Of a stretch of DNA of 64,000 bases, positions 34,567 through 47,976 are shown piece after piece. The stretch spans positions 9,835,243 to 9,899,242 of the forward strand of contig CM026425.1 of NCBI GenBank assembly GCA_014871385.1. Reading direction: 5' to 3'. Source of the DNA: Ceratodon purpureus (Eukaryota; Streptophyta; Bryopsida; Pseudoditrichales; Ditrichaceae). Within the stretch, counting starts at the first letter, position 1; the number at the start of each line of letters is the position of its first letter. The position numbers and the translations under genes were made by a program. The notes beneath the pieces are model-generated. The model saw nothing but the letters and a program-made list of their open reading frames with translations. It was not told where the DNA came from and made no database searches.

Positions 34567-37500
34567 ATGACTGCGGATTTGTGTGAGGGTGAGTCGGAGT
34601 CTCGGCCTGGGCGGCCGTTCGGGGGCGGGGCGGGATGCGGTGAGCCCAATGTGGGAGCCCCCTTGGGGCCGGAGGGCAGGCTGAAGGGCGGGTTCAAGGC
34701 CCACAGGGAGGTGGACAGGGGTAGGGAGCAGCAGGCAGGCGGGGCGAAGGGGGTGGAGGACAGGGAGAAGGGGTTCGCGAGGCTGGACAGCGTGCGCGGC
34801 CTGGCGGGGCGGACAGGGGTGGCCGTGTTGAAGACGAGGGAGGACGCGAAGGAGATCGCGGAACAGATAAGGAGGGAGTTGGATCACCAGTTCCCGGCGA
34901 ACGACACGCTGCGGGCGTCGGAGTCGGACGAGGATGGGCGCGGGGACGGCGGGGCGGAGGACCACTACGAGGAGGGAGACGCAGTGGTTGTCGAGGCGTG
35001 TGAGAAGCTGGAACAGGGGAAGGGGCTGCAAGGCGTGGCGGAGGTGACGCCGAGGGTGGAAGGGGGAGGTGGCTGGGAGAGCTTTCTGCTGCAGCGCAAC
35101 CTGAGAGTGTTGCTGGTGGAGGACGACGACTCGACCAGGCACGTGGTGGGAGCTCTGCTTCGAAACTGCAACTATGAAGGTCGTTACCTAGCGCCGGTTT
35201 CCATGGGGTGTGGGGGGTGATGTGTTGCTCCGGCTGACCGTGCAGTCGAAGTGCTGTGTGCAGGCTCGGGTGCCCGGTCGGCCGAGCGGTCCATGGTTTG
35301 CGTGTCGTGGGTTTGTTTGGAAGGGTGCGAATGGTCTGGTTGGGTATGGGCGGGGTGCTAGTTGCTTGTGGGAGTGGATGGGAATGTGAGCGGGGAATGT
35401 GTTTCGGGTGTTTTTATGTGGAATCTAGACCTGAACTGGAAGGTTTGTGCCTGTCCCAGTCACCGCGGTGGGGAATGGGTCGATTGCGTGGGAGATGCTG
35501 GAGGACTCGAGCAGGAGTTTCGACCTGGTGTTGACGGACGTGGTGATGCCATGCCTGTCGGGAGTCGGGCTTCTGTCGAAGATGATGAAACGGGAAGCTT
35601 CGAAGCGAGTGCCCGTCGTGAGTAAGTGATCGTGCCCGGCCTGGCGAGCCCCCTCTTCTGTGCAATGTAGATAATTAGAGCGTGACATTTGAATGTGGTA
35701 GTGGTAGTTGAGGGTTCTTTTGGTACACGAGTGGGAGTCGGTGTTGCGAGGAATAGAGACGCGGGCGCTTTGTGGTGAAGCTGGAATGGGAGGGTGGTGG
35801 TGCGTGGTAGAGGAACTGAGGCCCGTTGTGGTGGTTGTTGTGGATGCAGTCATGTCGTCTTACGACAGCCTGGACATCGTGTTTCGGTGCCTGTCGAAAG
35901 GAGCGGCGGACTACCTGGTGAAGCCCGTGAGGAAGAACGAGCTGAGGAATCTGTGGCAACACGTGTGGAGGAAGTGTCACAGCGTAAGTGCTGGGTTTGG
36001 TCTCTTGGGATGGTTTGGATAGTGGGTGAGGTTGAGTGCGCAGAGGTGGCGCCTGTGGAAGGCAGCTGTGTGGTAGGGTGTCGGGAGGATTCGGGCGTGG
36101 CGGGGAATGTGAGTGTCGGTGGACTGCATGTTGTTCTGTGGGGGTGGCGGGTCGTTGAGTTCCCGGGTGTCGAGATCGGGGGCGGTGGGGGGTGGAGTTT
36201 GATGCAGTGGTTGGCAGGCGGGGTGGAGGGTCCAAGGGCAGGCCGTGACCAGTGTGGTGTGTTGATCCGTGCAGTCAAGCGGAAGTAGGAGTGGGAGCGG
36301 GAGCCAGACCGGGGAAGTGGCTCGGCCGCAGAGGGCAGGAGTGGAAGCCGTGGAGAATCCAAGCGGGAGCAACGGCGGAAACGGCAGCAGCGATGGGAGC
36401 GACAACGGGAACAGTCGGCTGAATGGCCAGGGCGGCAGCGACAATGGGAGTGGCAACCAAGTAAGTGGGTGAATGGTGTGCTGGCGTTGGCGAGGTGGTT
36501 TGTTTTGGCGGTGTTGAGAGTCGGAACATATTTTTTGGGTGCCTTTGGAGCTCCGGAGGAATTTGATGGGATAGTGGATGAGTGGGGCCATCGTGATGAT
36601 TGTCTGATAGTCCGGTTGTTGCAGCAGGTTTGCATGCAACCCGTACAAGCGCCGAGGTACAATGCCCAGCCGGAGGCGGCAGATGGCGAGGAGGAGGGTC
36701 AGGCCACATCGCAAGAGAAGGGTCCGAATCTGGGTATGCTCAGATGCCTTTGTCAGTCTTTACAAGTCATGTCTTATATGAATGCATGATGCGGGGCTCG
36801 GGTATGCGTAGTTGACGAAGCTGTTGGGTTGGAGGTGTTTGGGTATTCGGTAGTGTGTATCGCGCGGCTTGGTGAGGAGCGGCTAATGTGGTACTTGAGT
36901 GGGTGTTCACCATTGTCTGTGGTTTGTCTCTTGTGTTGATGAGAAGGTTAACGTTTATATTATATGCCGAGGCCTTGCGTGGTTGGCAAGCGATTTGTTA
37001 AGTAGCTTACGAATGGTACAGATTTGGTAGTTTAGAATAGTTGTTGATTGGAGGTCGCTGGATGCGCGCTGAGTATTTCCTTGACGGTGCCAAAGCCTCT
37101 GAAGTATGAAGTACAGGTTGGATCAAGCATAGTTGATGAATGTAAATGGATCGTCTACACGGTAGTTGAGACGTGGCCGGACTGACACTGTATCTATGAT
37201 GATGTGACACCGTATCTGTGATGATGTTACGCTGTGTTGGATCGCTTGCGGGATCGCTTGAGCGCTGTTTCTAAATTCTATCAATATGAACTCGTGTCTG
37301 TTTTCAAACATCAATTTTCTGGAATTGAATCTGTGATGCGTAGTATCTGAATTAAGCCGAGGGTGGGATCCGGCGTCTTTGAAGGGGATTCTGTTTGTTT
37401 GCTTTTTATCCACTGGTTGCTCTGGAACACGGCGTACGCATTGCGTGCGATATGTAGCGTCGGTGGCTCTTGTGCGTCTGCCTGTTCGGTGTGCCGTTTT

Positions 37501-39839
37501 CTTTTTTCTAATGGAGTGATGTACCGGAGTAGCGGACTGGTTGCCCACTTTTTATCGTTGAGATGTCATGGATTTGCGAGAGTGTTGCCCCCTTCCCCTG
37601 AACATCCAATGCGTTTCCGGATGGGGTTTGCTTTGAGGACGGTTGGGTCGTGGGTATTGTGTGGGGGCGGTAGTCCGTGATTCTGACTGTCCTGGCAGCG
37701 TGAGAGATGGATGTCGTGGGGCTTGGTCGGTTGCTGTGGTGTGGAGTTGTGAATGTGGTGCATTGATGGCCGGGAGGGATGTGAGATGTGTTGTATGCTG
37801 ACTGCTTGGATGTTTGGCAGATGAAGAGATGGGGCATGATTTGGAGATGGCAACACGGCGGTCTGCCTCTGATGCGACGGAGAATGGTGCGCAGGCAGAG
37901 GGTGTCCGGCAGCAGCAAGGCGACGATGCTGCATGCGTGATGCAAGACGATGGGCCGTCGCCTTGTGGGGACAATGGAGGGAGTCCAGTGCCGAGCGGTC
38001 CGAATGGTGGCGGTGAGGAGTCGTCCCCGGAGGCGGCCGACCTGATAAACGGCATCGCGTGTCAGCGACAGGCACAGGGTGCAGAGCAACCGGAGGTGAG
38101 CGGGAATGATGAGAAAGAGCTGGATCAACGGGGTCGGAGCAGCCCGAAGGCGAACTCGGGGTCGGACTCGGGTCCGATGCTGGAGTTGAGTCTGAAGCGG
38201 CCACGGTCGGCGGTGGACAATGAGGGCGATTTGGAGGAGCGGCAGCCGCTTCGGCATTCGGGAGGGTCGGCGTTCTCGAGGTGCATAGTCGCTGCAGTAG
38301 GACTGAGAGTTTGTTTTGTGCGATTATGGGACGTGGATTTGCCGGTGGATTCCTAGAGGGGAGCGGAGAGTGGGTGGCATTCGTTGGTGGAAGTGGTTAC
38401 TGTTTGGGTTTATTTTGGAGGTGTAATGTACTCATCATGGTGGCCCTGTTGCGCTGGTTTCTTATTGCAGGTACAGCACCGGGGGCGGAGCAACCATCAT
38501 TCAACAGTACCACCCATCGGGGGGTTCGCTTCCTCCGAGCGGGTATCCGATGTCTGGTGGATACGGGGCGTACGGTATGTCTCCTGGAAACTATGGCACG
38601 TCCGGGGGGTCTCTCCGTCTTGGCATGGACGTGGATCGCAGCGGGTCATCGAAGGGGAGCGTGGAGGGGGCGACGCCTCCACCTGTGCATCCTCAGAGTG
38701 GCGAGAAAGCGTGCGGGCAGGATTCTGGTCAAGACGGGTGCGGCAACTCGCGGCAGAGCAGGGACGACGGGATGATAGTACCAGGCATGCCGGTGGCCAT
38801 TCCTATCCCACCGCCAGGGATGCTGGCGTACGACGGAGTCGGTGGAGCGTTCGGGCCGGGCATGCATCCGTTGTACTATGCGCATCCAGGGTCATGGATG
38901 GCAGGGCCGGGGCGGCACATGGGAGAACGGGGAGACGTGTACAATCAATCCGGTGGATTTCAGGAGCAGAATGCCGGGGCCGCAGGGCATCATTCGCAGG
39001 CGGGACAGAGCCAGCAGCATACCCACCACCACCAAGGGAGCCAGCACCACCACCATCACCACCACCGTCACCACCATGGCAACAGCGGGCATAGTGGTGG
39101 AAATCCAGGTGTGCAGGATGAGCAGCAGCAGTCGGTGATCACTCCTGGGTCTGGAGCTCCTCGGGTAGACGGTCAAAGTGGGAGTAGTAACGGGTACGGG
39201 AGCACCGGGAACGGGAATGGGTCGATGAACGGAAGTGTTTCCGGGAGCAACACCGGGGTGAACAACGGGCAGAGCGGTCTGGGCGTGGCCCCGATGGCGA
39301 ACGAGAACATCGGGAACAACGGGGCTTGCGGGAGCGATCCCGCGATGGACGGGCTGAGCGGGGGCAACGGGGTGTGCACGGAGCAGATGCGATTTGCCAG
39401 ACGAGAGGCTGCTCTGAACAAGTTCAGGCAGAAGAGAAAGGAGCGATGCTTTGAGAAGAAGGTACGGTGTTTGGGGCGTGGGCGTCTGTGGAATGGGTGA
39501 TTTTGAGTGGATGGGCGTGCGTGACGGTGGTAGACATTGCATGGTGTGGTGGTGACGCGGTGGGCATGATTGTTGTGATGGCGTGTCGGGTGTGTCGTGG
39601 TCACTCTTGGGGAGGGTGTTCGGTGCGTAGGAATGGCGTGTGGTTTTGAGCTGGTGGGGAGGAGGGGTGGTTAGTTTGAGCGGATGATTTGGGTTGGATT
39701 TTCTGACAGGCCGGGTTGGTTTGTCTGGTTTCAGGTGCGTTATCAAAGCAGGAAAAGGTTGGCAGAACAAAGACCGCGAGTGCGCGGGCAGTTCGTTCGG
39801 CAGGCTGTGTATGACCCATCTGCCGGCGACGCGGAATAG
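34567..39839 (+). CDS. PRR: Pseudo-response regulator (clock PRR, PRR7/37-type), copy 1
   Basis: A nuclear transcriptional repressor of the plant circadian clock (family knowledge). Exons: 34567-35179, 35460-35621, 35850-35983, 36275-36460, 36625-36733, 37821-38280, 38471-39461, 39735-39839. All introns are GT..AG in consistent phase, giving 919 residues. The receiver domain is about 178-300 (VLLVEDDDS, acid pair D186/D187; LTDVVMP, D231; [12 protein letters not shown]283; ending [11 protein letters not shown]). A Gly/Ser/Asn-rich linker follows, with a poly-His patch at about 738-757. The DNA-binding CCT domain is about 862-910 ([35 protein letters not shown]). Flowering-plant PRRs carry Glu where D231 stands, so phosphorelay competence is possible. 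Start: first ATG of the open frame. Confidence 0.93.
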
Positions 39840-40471
39840 CACATGTTTAAATAATTGGTTAGGTTTGTTCTTGTTGGTTTTTTAACTTTTAGCTGAATAT
39901 TTTTCGTAGTGCACTCCCATCGTAGCGCTGGATTGGGGAGTTTCTCTTGATATGGGACCGGAGAGTTCCAAATCTTGTTGGCGACTGTGCCGTTGGTTGT
40001 ACTCGTGAGGCTTGAGCTCCCTCTCTTACGTACGGGGTTGTTATTTTGAATATCTGTTTCAGGGATTTTCCGGTCCCAGACGAGTGCGCATCTGTATTTG
40101 ATAAGGAAGCAATCACTCCTGTAAGCGTCTGTCTGATTTGATGTGTGCAAGTGCGTGGCCGCTGGTTAAGCTTTGGTGAATTCGGATCGGTTTGGTATAG
40201 CCATGTTGACATAATGTTTTTCCTTTTGCTCATGTTACGCTCTCAGTTGTGTGTGCCATGAGTCTCGGTTCTTGGTCATCCTGTAGAGGCTTAGTGACTG
40301 TTTGCGTTCTGTTTGTCATTTAGATTGACGATCAAATTTGTAGAGAGAAAAGTGACGGGGTTCACCAATGGAATCTCCGTTACAATCCTTCATATCAGGA
40401 ACAACCTTGGACATAATTATTGTGAATTTTGTGAGGCAAGGGGATTGACTTACTGATATGTGATTTAGGAC
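39840..40471. other. PRR 3' flank, copy 1
   Basis: No gene. It presumably contains the 3' UTR and polyadenylation region. Similarity to the other arm continues to 40471 with a few substitutions. Confidence 0.6.
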
Positions 40472-40548
40472 TATCAACGTTGGAAATCCGGATAACATAA
40501 CCTGACATCCTCATAATTTAATGCAACAAGCAAGGCCAAATTTGGTAC

Positions 40549-41309
40549 CTCCTCATTAAACCGCATCTTATAAATCTCTCGAAGCAGGACTGTAAGTGTT
40601 TCGAGTGTATGAGCCACTCGGATATAATTGTCATCACGAGAATACCTGCTTCCAAAATTGGACTCAATTTTAGATCCCAACTACACACTATCAACCAAAC
40701 GGTGAAAAGGCTGTTCCATAATTAAAAGTTTAAAGACTAGATTTTAAGCAATTTTCACCGAAAGGCATAACCCCACGAGAGACCGCGTTAAAGAGGCGTA
40801 CCTAACGCAGATCGCAAAGAGATCGTTGATGACAGGGCGCAGGTTACCCTGTAGCTGCTCCTCCGACGCTTTTGAAATGCATTGTGATAAAAATGATTCA
40901 TTGACCTGAGTTTCATGGCAAGACAAAAACGTATACAGTTTAGTAATTCAAATCCTGTGGAGAAGCAGAAACAACAAAATCAGTCGTTTCAACTTACACC
41001 GTCTTCATAACTGACTTGTATAATGGCCTTATAAGTGATTGGATCACAACATTCAATATAACCACCAACTCTCCACAACTAGTGAGATGAAAAATTTATC
41101 ATATGCACCAGAAAACTCAGCTCTATGACTCTGGTATTTAGATCACCATCTAAAGAAAAATAAGACCTACCTTCAGCAGTAGTAATTCATCCCAAAATCT
41201 TCCTTTGGTAACACGCCCCTGAATGCCTTGATCTTTTGCAGTTTCAAGTGGACTCCGCAATGCAAATATATCTTCGTATAGTGACACGAACTTCTCTTTG
41301 AACCCGGGC
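40549..41309 (-). pseudogene. ARMH3-like (DUF1741) gene fragment, cut off by the duplication
   Basis: Three exons on the minus strand join in phase: 41171-41309, 40802-40905 and 40549-40645. They encode GFKEKFVSLYEDIFALRSPL..RFWDELLLLK, then VNESFLSQCIS..LRPVINDLFAICV, then DDNYIRVAHTLETLTVLL. This is the N-terminal signature of ARMH3/C10orf76 armadillo-like proteins, which act at the Golgi with PI4KB and GBF1 in animals. A GTACCA donor follows the third exon. Only about 78 bases later the PRR arm begins (40471), and no further exon exists. The first coding exon was not located. The fragment keeps open frames and splice sites, so truncation is probably recent. Confidence 0.75.
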
Positions 41310-43028
41310 CTGTAATTGTCGGATTTGTTGGGAGTTACAACAATTTACCTACTTGCAGGCAAACCTTGATTCTGCATTCCTGCAACAAATTCGGACATTG
41401 GGCTCACGATCCATTCGACAAAATTTGATGAGCTAATTGGTGACTAAAGTGACTCGTTCACACAATTTCTCCAATTCTAATACAACCACGACACTGCTGC
41501 TCGATCAATTGCAAGCCACCGTCACCAGCAACAACCACAAAAAGTTAATCATCCCATTCCTCAAAACACCGGCGAAGTACTGATCAGATCATACCTCCAA
41601 AACCATAGCTGCCACTAAGAAAAGCATCAACATTGATGAAATACTGCAAAGACGGCATGCGAAATTCTCACCAAAATTCGAGATGAAAATCCAATGCAGA
41701 TGAGCTCCAGAGCTTCCGTCGGAGACGGGTAGCAGATTGATGAGTGCGAGATTGCGAGATTGAGATTGGTCGGAGACGGGTAGCTCCAAATTCGGTACAT
41801 TTTCTTGAAGATCATCTGAGGAAACCGTAAAAAATGAATCACGCTCAGTCGATGCAATTGAACAAATACCCAAACGACGTTTCGCTTTCAGCTCTGTCTG
41901 ACCTAACTCGACCACTGATTCATCTGACCCTTGTGTGAATTTTTGATCACTACTTCACATGTGCGGCTTATTGTAACCCTAACCAAAAAGAGCATCCACA
42001 AGTGACTCACTTCTGAACCCTCACACTGATAGATAGGAGAGAAATGTACAAGATGAAGTTGGATTGAACCCTAGAGATGCGAATTTGCGAATCCTCTCAG
42101 GCAAATTTATTCTAGCCAATTCTCTGCGGTTGAGAGACAAAAGACAAAGAGAAACCAAGGAAGAGGCAGGAGGGAGAGAGAAATTGATGAACGGATTCAA
42201 AGTGGAGAGTTCGGGCCGGCCCTCAATCGGGACCCATGTATAAACTGGGCCTTAGACACTCTTGTGCGTCACACTACACGCCCAAAACGCACCTTGCTGC
42301 CGGTTTCTGTAAAAATCTCTCACCCTGATAGCCGCTTGACAGAAACGGGGCGGGGGGTATGGAGTGAGTATTGTGACGATTGAGGGACTGAGTGTCATGT
42401 GGCGATTATTCACAGTGACTGATTAAGCGAGTACTGGTTGACTTGCTTGGTACGGATTGATTGTAAGGAAGATTGAGGGACGAGGGTTCGTGGCTATAAT
42501 GGAAGCTGGGGGATTGGTGATGAGTTGCGGCAATGCAGGTTTCTTGTGAGCAGGGTTAACTCTTGAGTGGGCGTCATCTAGTATTGAATTAGAACCGTAG
42601 TAGAATTCACGGATTATAAAGGGAATGGATGTTGTGTAATGTAGCACTGGGTGTGTACTACCCAGTTGGCACAATGACCCTGTCTTTGGTACGAAATGGG
42701 TCTGCGTCGTAATCTGGTCGTCTGTCCTTGAGGCTCTTGGACACGCTTGTGGGTTTTCCTTGAACCTGGGGCGAATTTTCGAAGTGGTGGATGCATTACT
42801 TGCACGATCGCTCCACACTAGCATGCTCTGAATTCGATTGCAAGAACTGTAGAGGGCGCACCTTAAACGAGCAAAGTGTGTATTCCACGCCCTGTCTGTT
42901 GGTCTAGAGCCTGCTGGTTTCGTCTAGAGCCTAGGGATTCAGAGTAGGAGAGCCAGAGGGATTGATGATATTGATTAGCGTTTGTTGAATTAAGAAATAC
43001 GATGAGGCTGGCATGGAGCTGAGGAAGA
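41310..43028. promoter_or_regulatory. Divergent upstream region between the ARMH3-like fragment and the LRR kinase
   Basis: The two genes are head-to-head. The missing first ARMH3-like exon should lie in the left part; a candidate ATG exon with a GTATGA donor lies at about 41595-41640. Telomere-like AACCCTAACC occurs at 41975. A 133-codon minus-strand frame (42423-42824) shows no family features and is probably not a gene. Confidence 0.4.
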
Positions 43029-45820
43029 ATGACTTTAAGGAAGTTGTGGTCGTGGAGAGTAGTGTCCTCGACCCCCGACGATGCCCCGAAGATGACACAG
43101 ACAGCATCGCCATGGCGACTTATTAGGGTAGCAGTTCATAGCTCGTGGCTAGCAATTGTACTCACAGCTTTTGCTTTTCGATACCTGACAAAGAGCATAG
43201 TTGCGGTGAACCCCGACGGCGAAGCGCTCCTCGCGTTTAAGGCCGTCCTACAAGATCCGACTGGAATCCTGACCTCGTGGAAGGCTTCCGATTCAGACCC
43301 CTGTCTATGGGATGGCGTCACATGCAGCACCAACCTCAAAGTGCAACGGCTCCTGCTTCAGGACTCGCAGCTCTCGGGCCCTATTTCGGGCCCTGCGTTG
43401 CGGAACCTCACCGAGCTCCGCACTCTCGTCCTCTCGCGCAACAATTTCTCCGGAGCCTTTCCTCCTGAGCTCTCGCAAATCGGTAGGTATCTCCCCCAGA
43501 GAAATCATTTTTGACAGGTATTGGTTGCGGAGATGAGGTGTGGATAACATGGTTGATGACATGGTTCATATGTTTGTGCGCAGTGACGCTGTGGAAACTC
43601 AATGTGAGCGAAAATGGCTTGTATGGCGAGCTACCCGCTTCGCTGGGGAACTTGTCCCGGCTACGCATGCTGGATCTTTCCCGGAACGCATTCACGGGCC
43701 AGATTCCGCCCGATCTGTTCAAAGCGTGCGAGACGCTCCGGTATATCTCACTCGCGCAGAACCAGTTCTCCGGGGCGATCCCTAGCACACTGTGGCAGTG
43801 CATCACGCTTGTGGGCGTAAATATCGCCTGCAATGGCCTGCAGGGCACCGTACCATCAGCGCTCGCAAACCTAACGCTCCTCGAGTTCATGGATTTGCAC
43901 AGAAACCAGTTCTCGGGCTCCATACCTGCGCAACTCTCCCTCCTCACCAATCTCACCTTCTTGGACCTCGGAGACAATTCCATCGGGGGCGACATCCCGC
44001 CCAAACTCGGAGCGCTCGTTCAGTTGCAGACCCTCAACCTCTCGAGCATGGACTTGCGGGGCGCCATTCCTGCCAGCTTTGCCAACCTTACATCATTGCA
44101 ACAATTGTAAGCGCTACATAGGCATTCTGTTTGGGCATTGTTCAATTGATATCCAACCGCTTCATCTTGGTCTCATTAAACTCATGTGATTGTGTGGCAG
44201 GGATTTATCAGCGAACAATCTAACGGGGAATATCTTACCTGAGCTTGGTTCGTTGTTTGGCATGCGGGGGCTCTTCTTACAGTATAATTCCTTCACTGGA
44301 ACTATTCCGGTGAGTTTGGGTAACCTTGTGAACTTGTCGAGTTTTAACGTCTCGCATAACAAGCTCTCGGGAAGGATACCGGATACGAATGGTTTTGTGC
44401 AGTTTGATAATACTTCGTATTTGGGCAACAAGGGTCTTTGTGGGCCGCCATTGAGCACTTCATGCGCGGCACTGGCGCCGGCGTCAGGGCCAGCGCCAAC
44501 GCTCGTGGTGCACACGAGCCGGCGCTTACTGAGCATCTCGGCGTTGATCGCCATTGCGGCCGCTGGTGCTATCGCGCTCGGGGTGGTCCTCATTACGTTG
44601 CTCTCCGGCTGGGCGATGCGGAAGCAAATTGAGGGGCCCAAAACGGAAATTCTCGTGTATGAGAGTACATCCCCATCTCCTGATCAGGACGTTGCGACGC
44701 CCATCGTCGGCAAGCTCATCCTGTTCAACAAAATGCTCCCTACGCGGTTTGAGGATTGGGAGACGGGCACGAAAGCTCTGCTCAACAAAGAATGCCTGGT
44801 CGGGCGCGGCTCCCTGGGGACTGTCTACCGCGCCACGTTCGACGACGGCTTATCCATCGCTATCAAGAAGCTCGAAACATTGGGGCGCATCAAAAACGCG
44901 GAGGAATTCGAGGCCGACATGAACTACCTCGGCGACGTGCGTCACTTGAACCTCGTCATCTTGCAAGGGTACTACTGGTCTTCCTCAATGCAGCTCATGC
45001 TGTCGGATTGGATTGCAAATGGGACACTAGCTTCGCACTTGCATGGATCCGGCTCTCAAGGATTTAACACGCTGGTGTGGTCGCGGCGGTTTCGAATTGC
45101 GATCGGGATGGCGCGTGGGCTGGCGTACTTGCATCATGACCTGCGGTCGCCGGTGCTGCATTTGAACGTCTCGTCCATGAACGTGCTCCTTGACGAAAGC
45201 TTCGAGCCGAAGATCAGTGACTTCGGGTTGATGAAGCTGCTACCAATCATGGATGCGTACGCGACTAAGCGGACGCGCGTGTATGCCGCGCCAGAGCTCG
45301 CCGGGGCGAGGCCTTGCGTGACGTCCAAGTGCGACGTGTATAGTTATGGGATAGTGCTGCTGGAGCTTGTGACAGGTCGGCACCCGGAGTCGTCGAATGA
45401 TGGAGTCGGCGTAGTGAACGTGCTTGCAGAGTTCGTGATACGTACTCTAGAGAGCGGCAATGGCCCGAATTGCTTCGATCCGAATCTCACTCTCTTTCCT
45501 GAGAGCGAGGTGGTGCAAGTCCTCAAACTTGCTCTTGTGTGCACTAATCAAGTAAGCTCACGATAACTTTCGCTTCCCCACAAATTTGAAAAAAGAACTT
45601 CATGATGAGAAGAGAGTCGCTATAAAGTAAATATGCCCGGAAAATGAAAATGGTGAAGAAGAATTCGTGGATACAGTGCATATATTTGCCGATCATGAGG
45701 TTGTAATTTTTGGTTTTGGTTCAGGTGGCTTCAAACAGACCAACGATGGGGGAGGCAGTGCAAGTGCTGGAATCAGTGAAGCCATCTGGGTCCTGGACAT
45801 CGAGAAGTCCATCGCCATAG
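43029..45820 (+). CDS. LRR receptor-like kinase of the At1g12460 type, HRD replaced
   Basis: Plasma-membrane receptor-like kinase. Exons 43029-43482, 43584-44106, 44201-45551 and 45725-45820 join in phase, 807 residues. Segments: hydrophobic signal/anchor about 38-55; LRR cap (PDGEALLAFKAVLQDPTGIL, DPCLWDGVTC) from about 60; about ten LRRs to about 400; C-cap GNKGLCGPPL; transmembrane helix about 436-461; kinase domain about 520-790. VGRGSLGTVYRA (glycine loop), AIKK (K548), DFG (666-668) and AAPELAG are present. The catalytic HRD motif reads HLN (646-648), so the proton-accepting Asp is absent. The same change (HLN) occurs in the Arabidopsis relatives, which suggests an atypical or pseudokinase lineage. 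M22 (43092) is an alternative start. It lies between the two PRR arms. Confidence 0.92.
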
Positions 45821-47976
45821 CAAGAAAGGACTAATAAGATTTCATGACGGAGCTTCCATGTTTCTCACGAAATTTGGCAGCTCCGGAAGTGCACTGTAAG
45901 CAAGGCAGCAGTTACTCTTTGGCGCCGGGCTTTTGGATGCAGCTTTCGAAGCTCGCGAATCCTTTTGAGAAGAGGTATGCTTACTTTTTTGTACAATAAT
46001 TCAGTTTTACCTGAAATTCTTCTAACTAGATTTTATTTGTATTGCTTGATTTCTGTCCTTTGGGGACTTTGTTCCTCTTGGGATTCACGTCTGCTTATTT
46101 TACAATATAGGGTGAATTTTACGCTTCGTAACTTGGTATACCTGGTGATGAGAGAGCTTTTGAACCGTTGGTTTGGACTCGTGCAGATTGTACTAAGAAA
46201 AGTGGCAGGAGGCAAATTCACTTTTGAAATCGGGTTCAGGGTGCAGCTCATCTGCATAATTGGAGGTCTGACAAGCCATGCACATGGGTTTCAACTTTTT
46301 TCTCCAGAATGACAACGCTGACAGTGAACAATTGTCTAGGATAATTCAGAGACAACTGGGGAAGCCTACAACATCAACATTGATACTCTTCGTATTTTGC
46401 TAGTAACTTGGGTGGTTAATGAACATGTTGACATGCCTGAATTGCATAAATTGCAAACATGTTCCCATTCTTGGTAGCCCGTAGAAAGACTGGGGCACTG
46501 ACCATCAACGCAACTATGTAGAACCTAAGACTATGTAGGAAGACGGGTTTGAAATATTTATTAGGTGTCTAGATGAAATACGAAAAACTATAGTTCAATA
46601 TGTTAGCTTTTGAGTTTTCCAATCTATATCCAAATTGATTATCTTTAACCAAGAGAGACCTAAGACGAGAAAATTGAAGGGAGAACTAATGATATTGAAT
46701 ACAATAGTACTTTGTTGTCCTTCTAGGATAATCTATAGGGATTTAATTTTGTGATTGACATCTTCTAAAATCAAGGGCCTAGCATCAATAGCCTCTACTA
46801 CCCTCAACTCTCAAATAAAAATTTCTAAAGAAAACTTCCAAAGATGAGTCCTAGATACCTTAAGAAGCACCCTTGGAACCTTCTAAAAACATAACAAAGC
46901 TTCTACAATCTAAAAACAATCAACACAAACCTTCCAAAAGCCTATATAAGGCTCTAGAAACAACTAAGACTCTATGAAAGATTCAAAAAGCTTCCTCACT
47001 AGTGAGTTTCTCGAAACCAATGGAACCATGTAGAACCTTATAGAACTTAATTAAACTAATAGCAACTAAACACACTAAATTACTACTTTCCGGAATAACT
47101 CTTTGGAAGCTTCTTTGCTGCACATTCAATGTAGGTCTCACGACAAATCCGTGGAATGTAAATGAAGTCCAAAATGGCATCTCAGTGACACAAACCTGCC
47201 ATGGTGCTACAATACATGTAGTTGTTTTAAAATCATTATTCGCACTAGTTTAGGACCTTTATCCATGAGAAAGACTACATATCAACTTAACGTTCAATCT
47301 ATTTGATTAGAAGTAGGAATTATACTAAAAGTAAATGTCTCACCTCCCATCTATTTCAATAGGAGTAGATAGTACAACAAACATAAATTTCTTCCCCCAA
47401 CAATCAAATGCACCAGCACTCCAATACTTGCAATGTAGACTTTTCCTAAAGCCGCTGCTAGAAAGATTGAAAAATATCAATTTGACAATTCAAGGAAACC
47501 AAATAAAGTAGACAAACCAAAGGCATACTTGATCCAGGAAAGAAATTCATGGTTTAGAAATCATCATGAAAAGAAAATAGAACTTTGGACTCTTCTTAAT
47601 CACCAACATGATTTTAGCCCTTTACAATCCAAGCGACCCTATTCTAGTAGTAGATATATCCAAAATGACAATAACAAAAAATCCGTATCAAATTGGATTT
47701 TGAATCCTAACATTCAAATGTAAAGAATCACAATACACATCTTCCAAAAAAATAAAATCTCAATTTGGAGTTGGCTGACTATCAAAATACATCTGGACAA
47801 ACCACAAAAAAATTGTATATTACAAATTCAACACATGTACTATATGATATTTCTAGATTGTGGAAACCTGATATGTAGTTTTATTTTTTCCCATTAAATT
47901 TTCTTGTTCCTGTTCCATAAGTTTTCGCTTTGATCACTGTAACAATTCTTTCCACATTTTCATAGGTATTTTTTTG
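45821..47976. other. AT-rich spacer between the LRR kinase and arm 2
   Basis: Contains the kinase 3' UTR, then AT-rich sequence with only short frames. No gene or repeat family is recognised. Confidence 0.5.

Larger units (their letters stand above)
33167..40471 (+). repeat. Inverted duplication, arm 1 (about 7.3 kb)
   Basis: Matches 47977-55284 in reverse orientation. Across the whole coding region the coordinates of the two arms sum to 88,449 with no net indel, and only scattered single-base differences are seen. Outer similarity begins at AGGAACCCGCGCGAAG and inner similarity ends at ATGTGATTTAGGAC. The arm includes the whole PRR gene, about 1.4 kb upstream and about 0.6 kb downstream. 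Confidence 0.95.
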
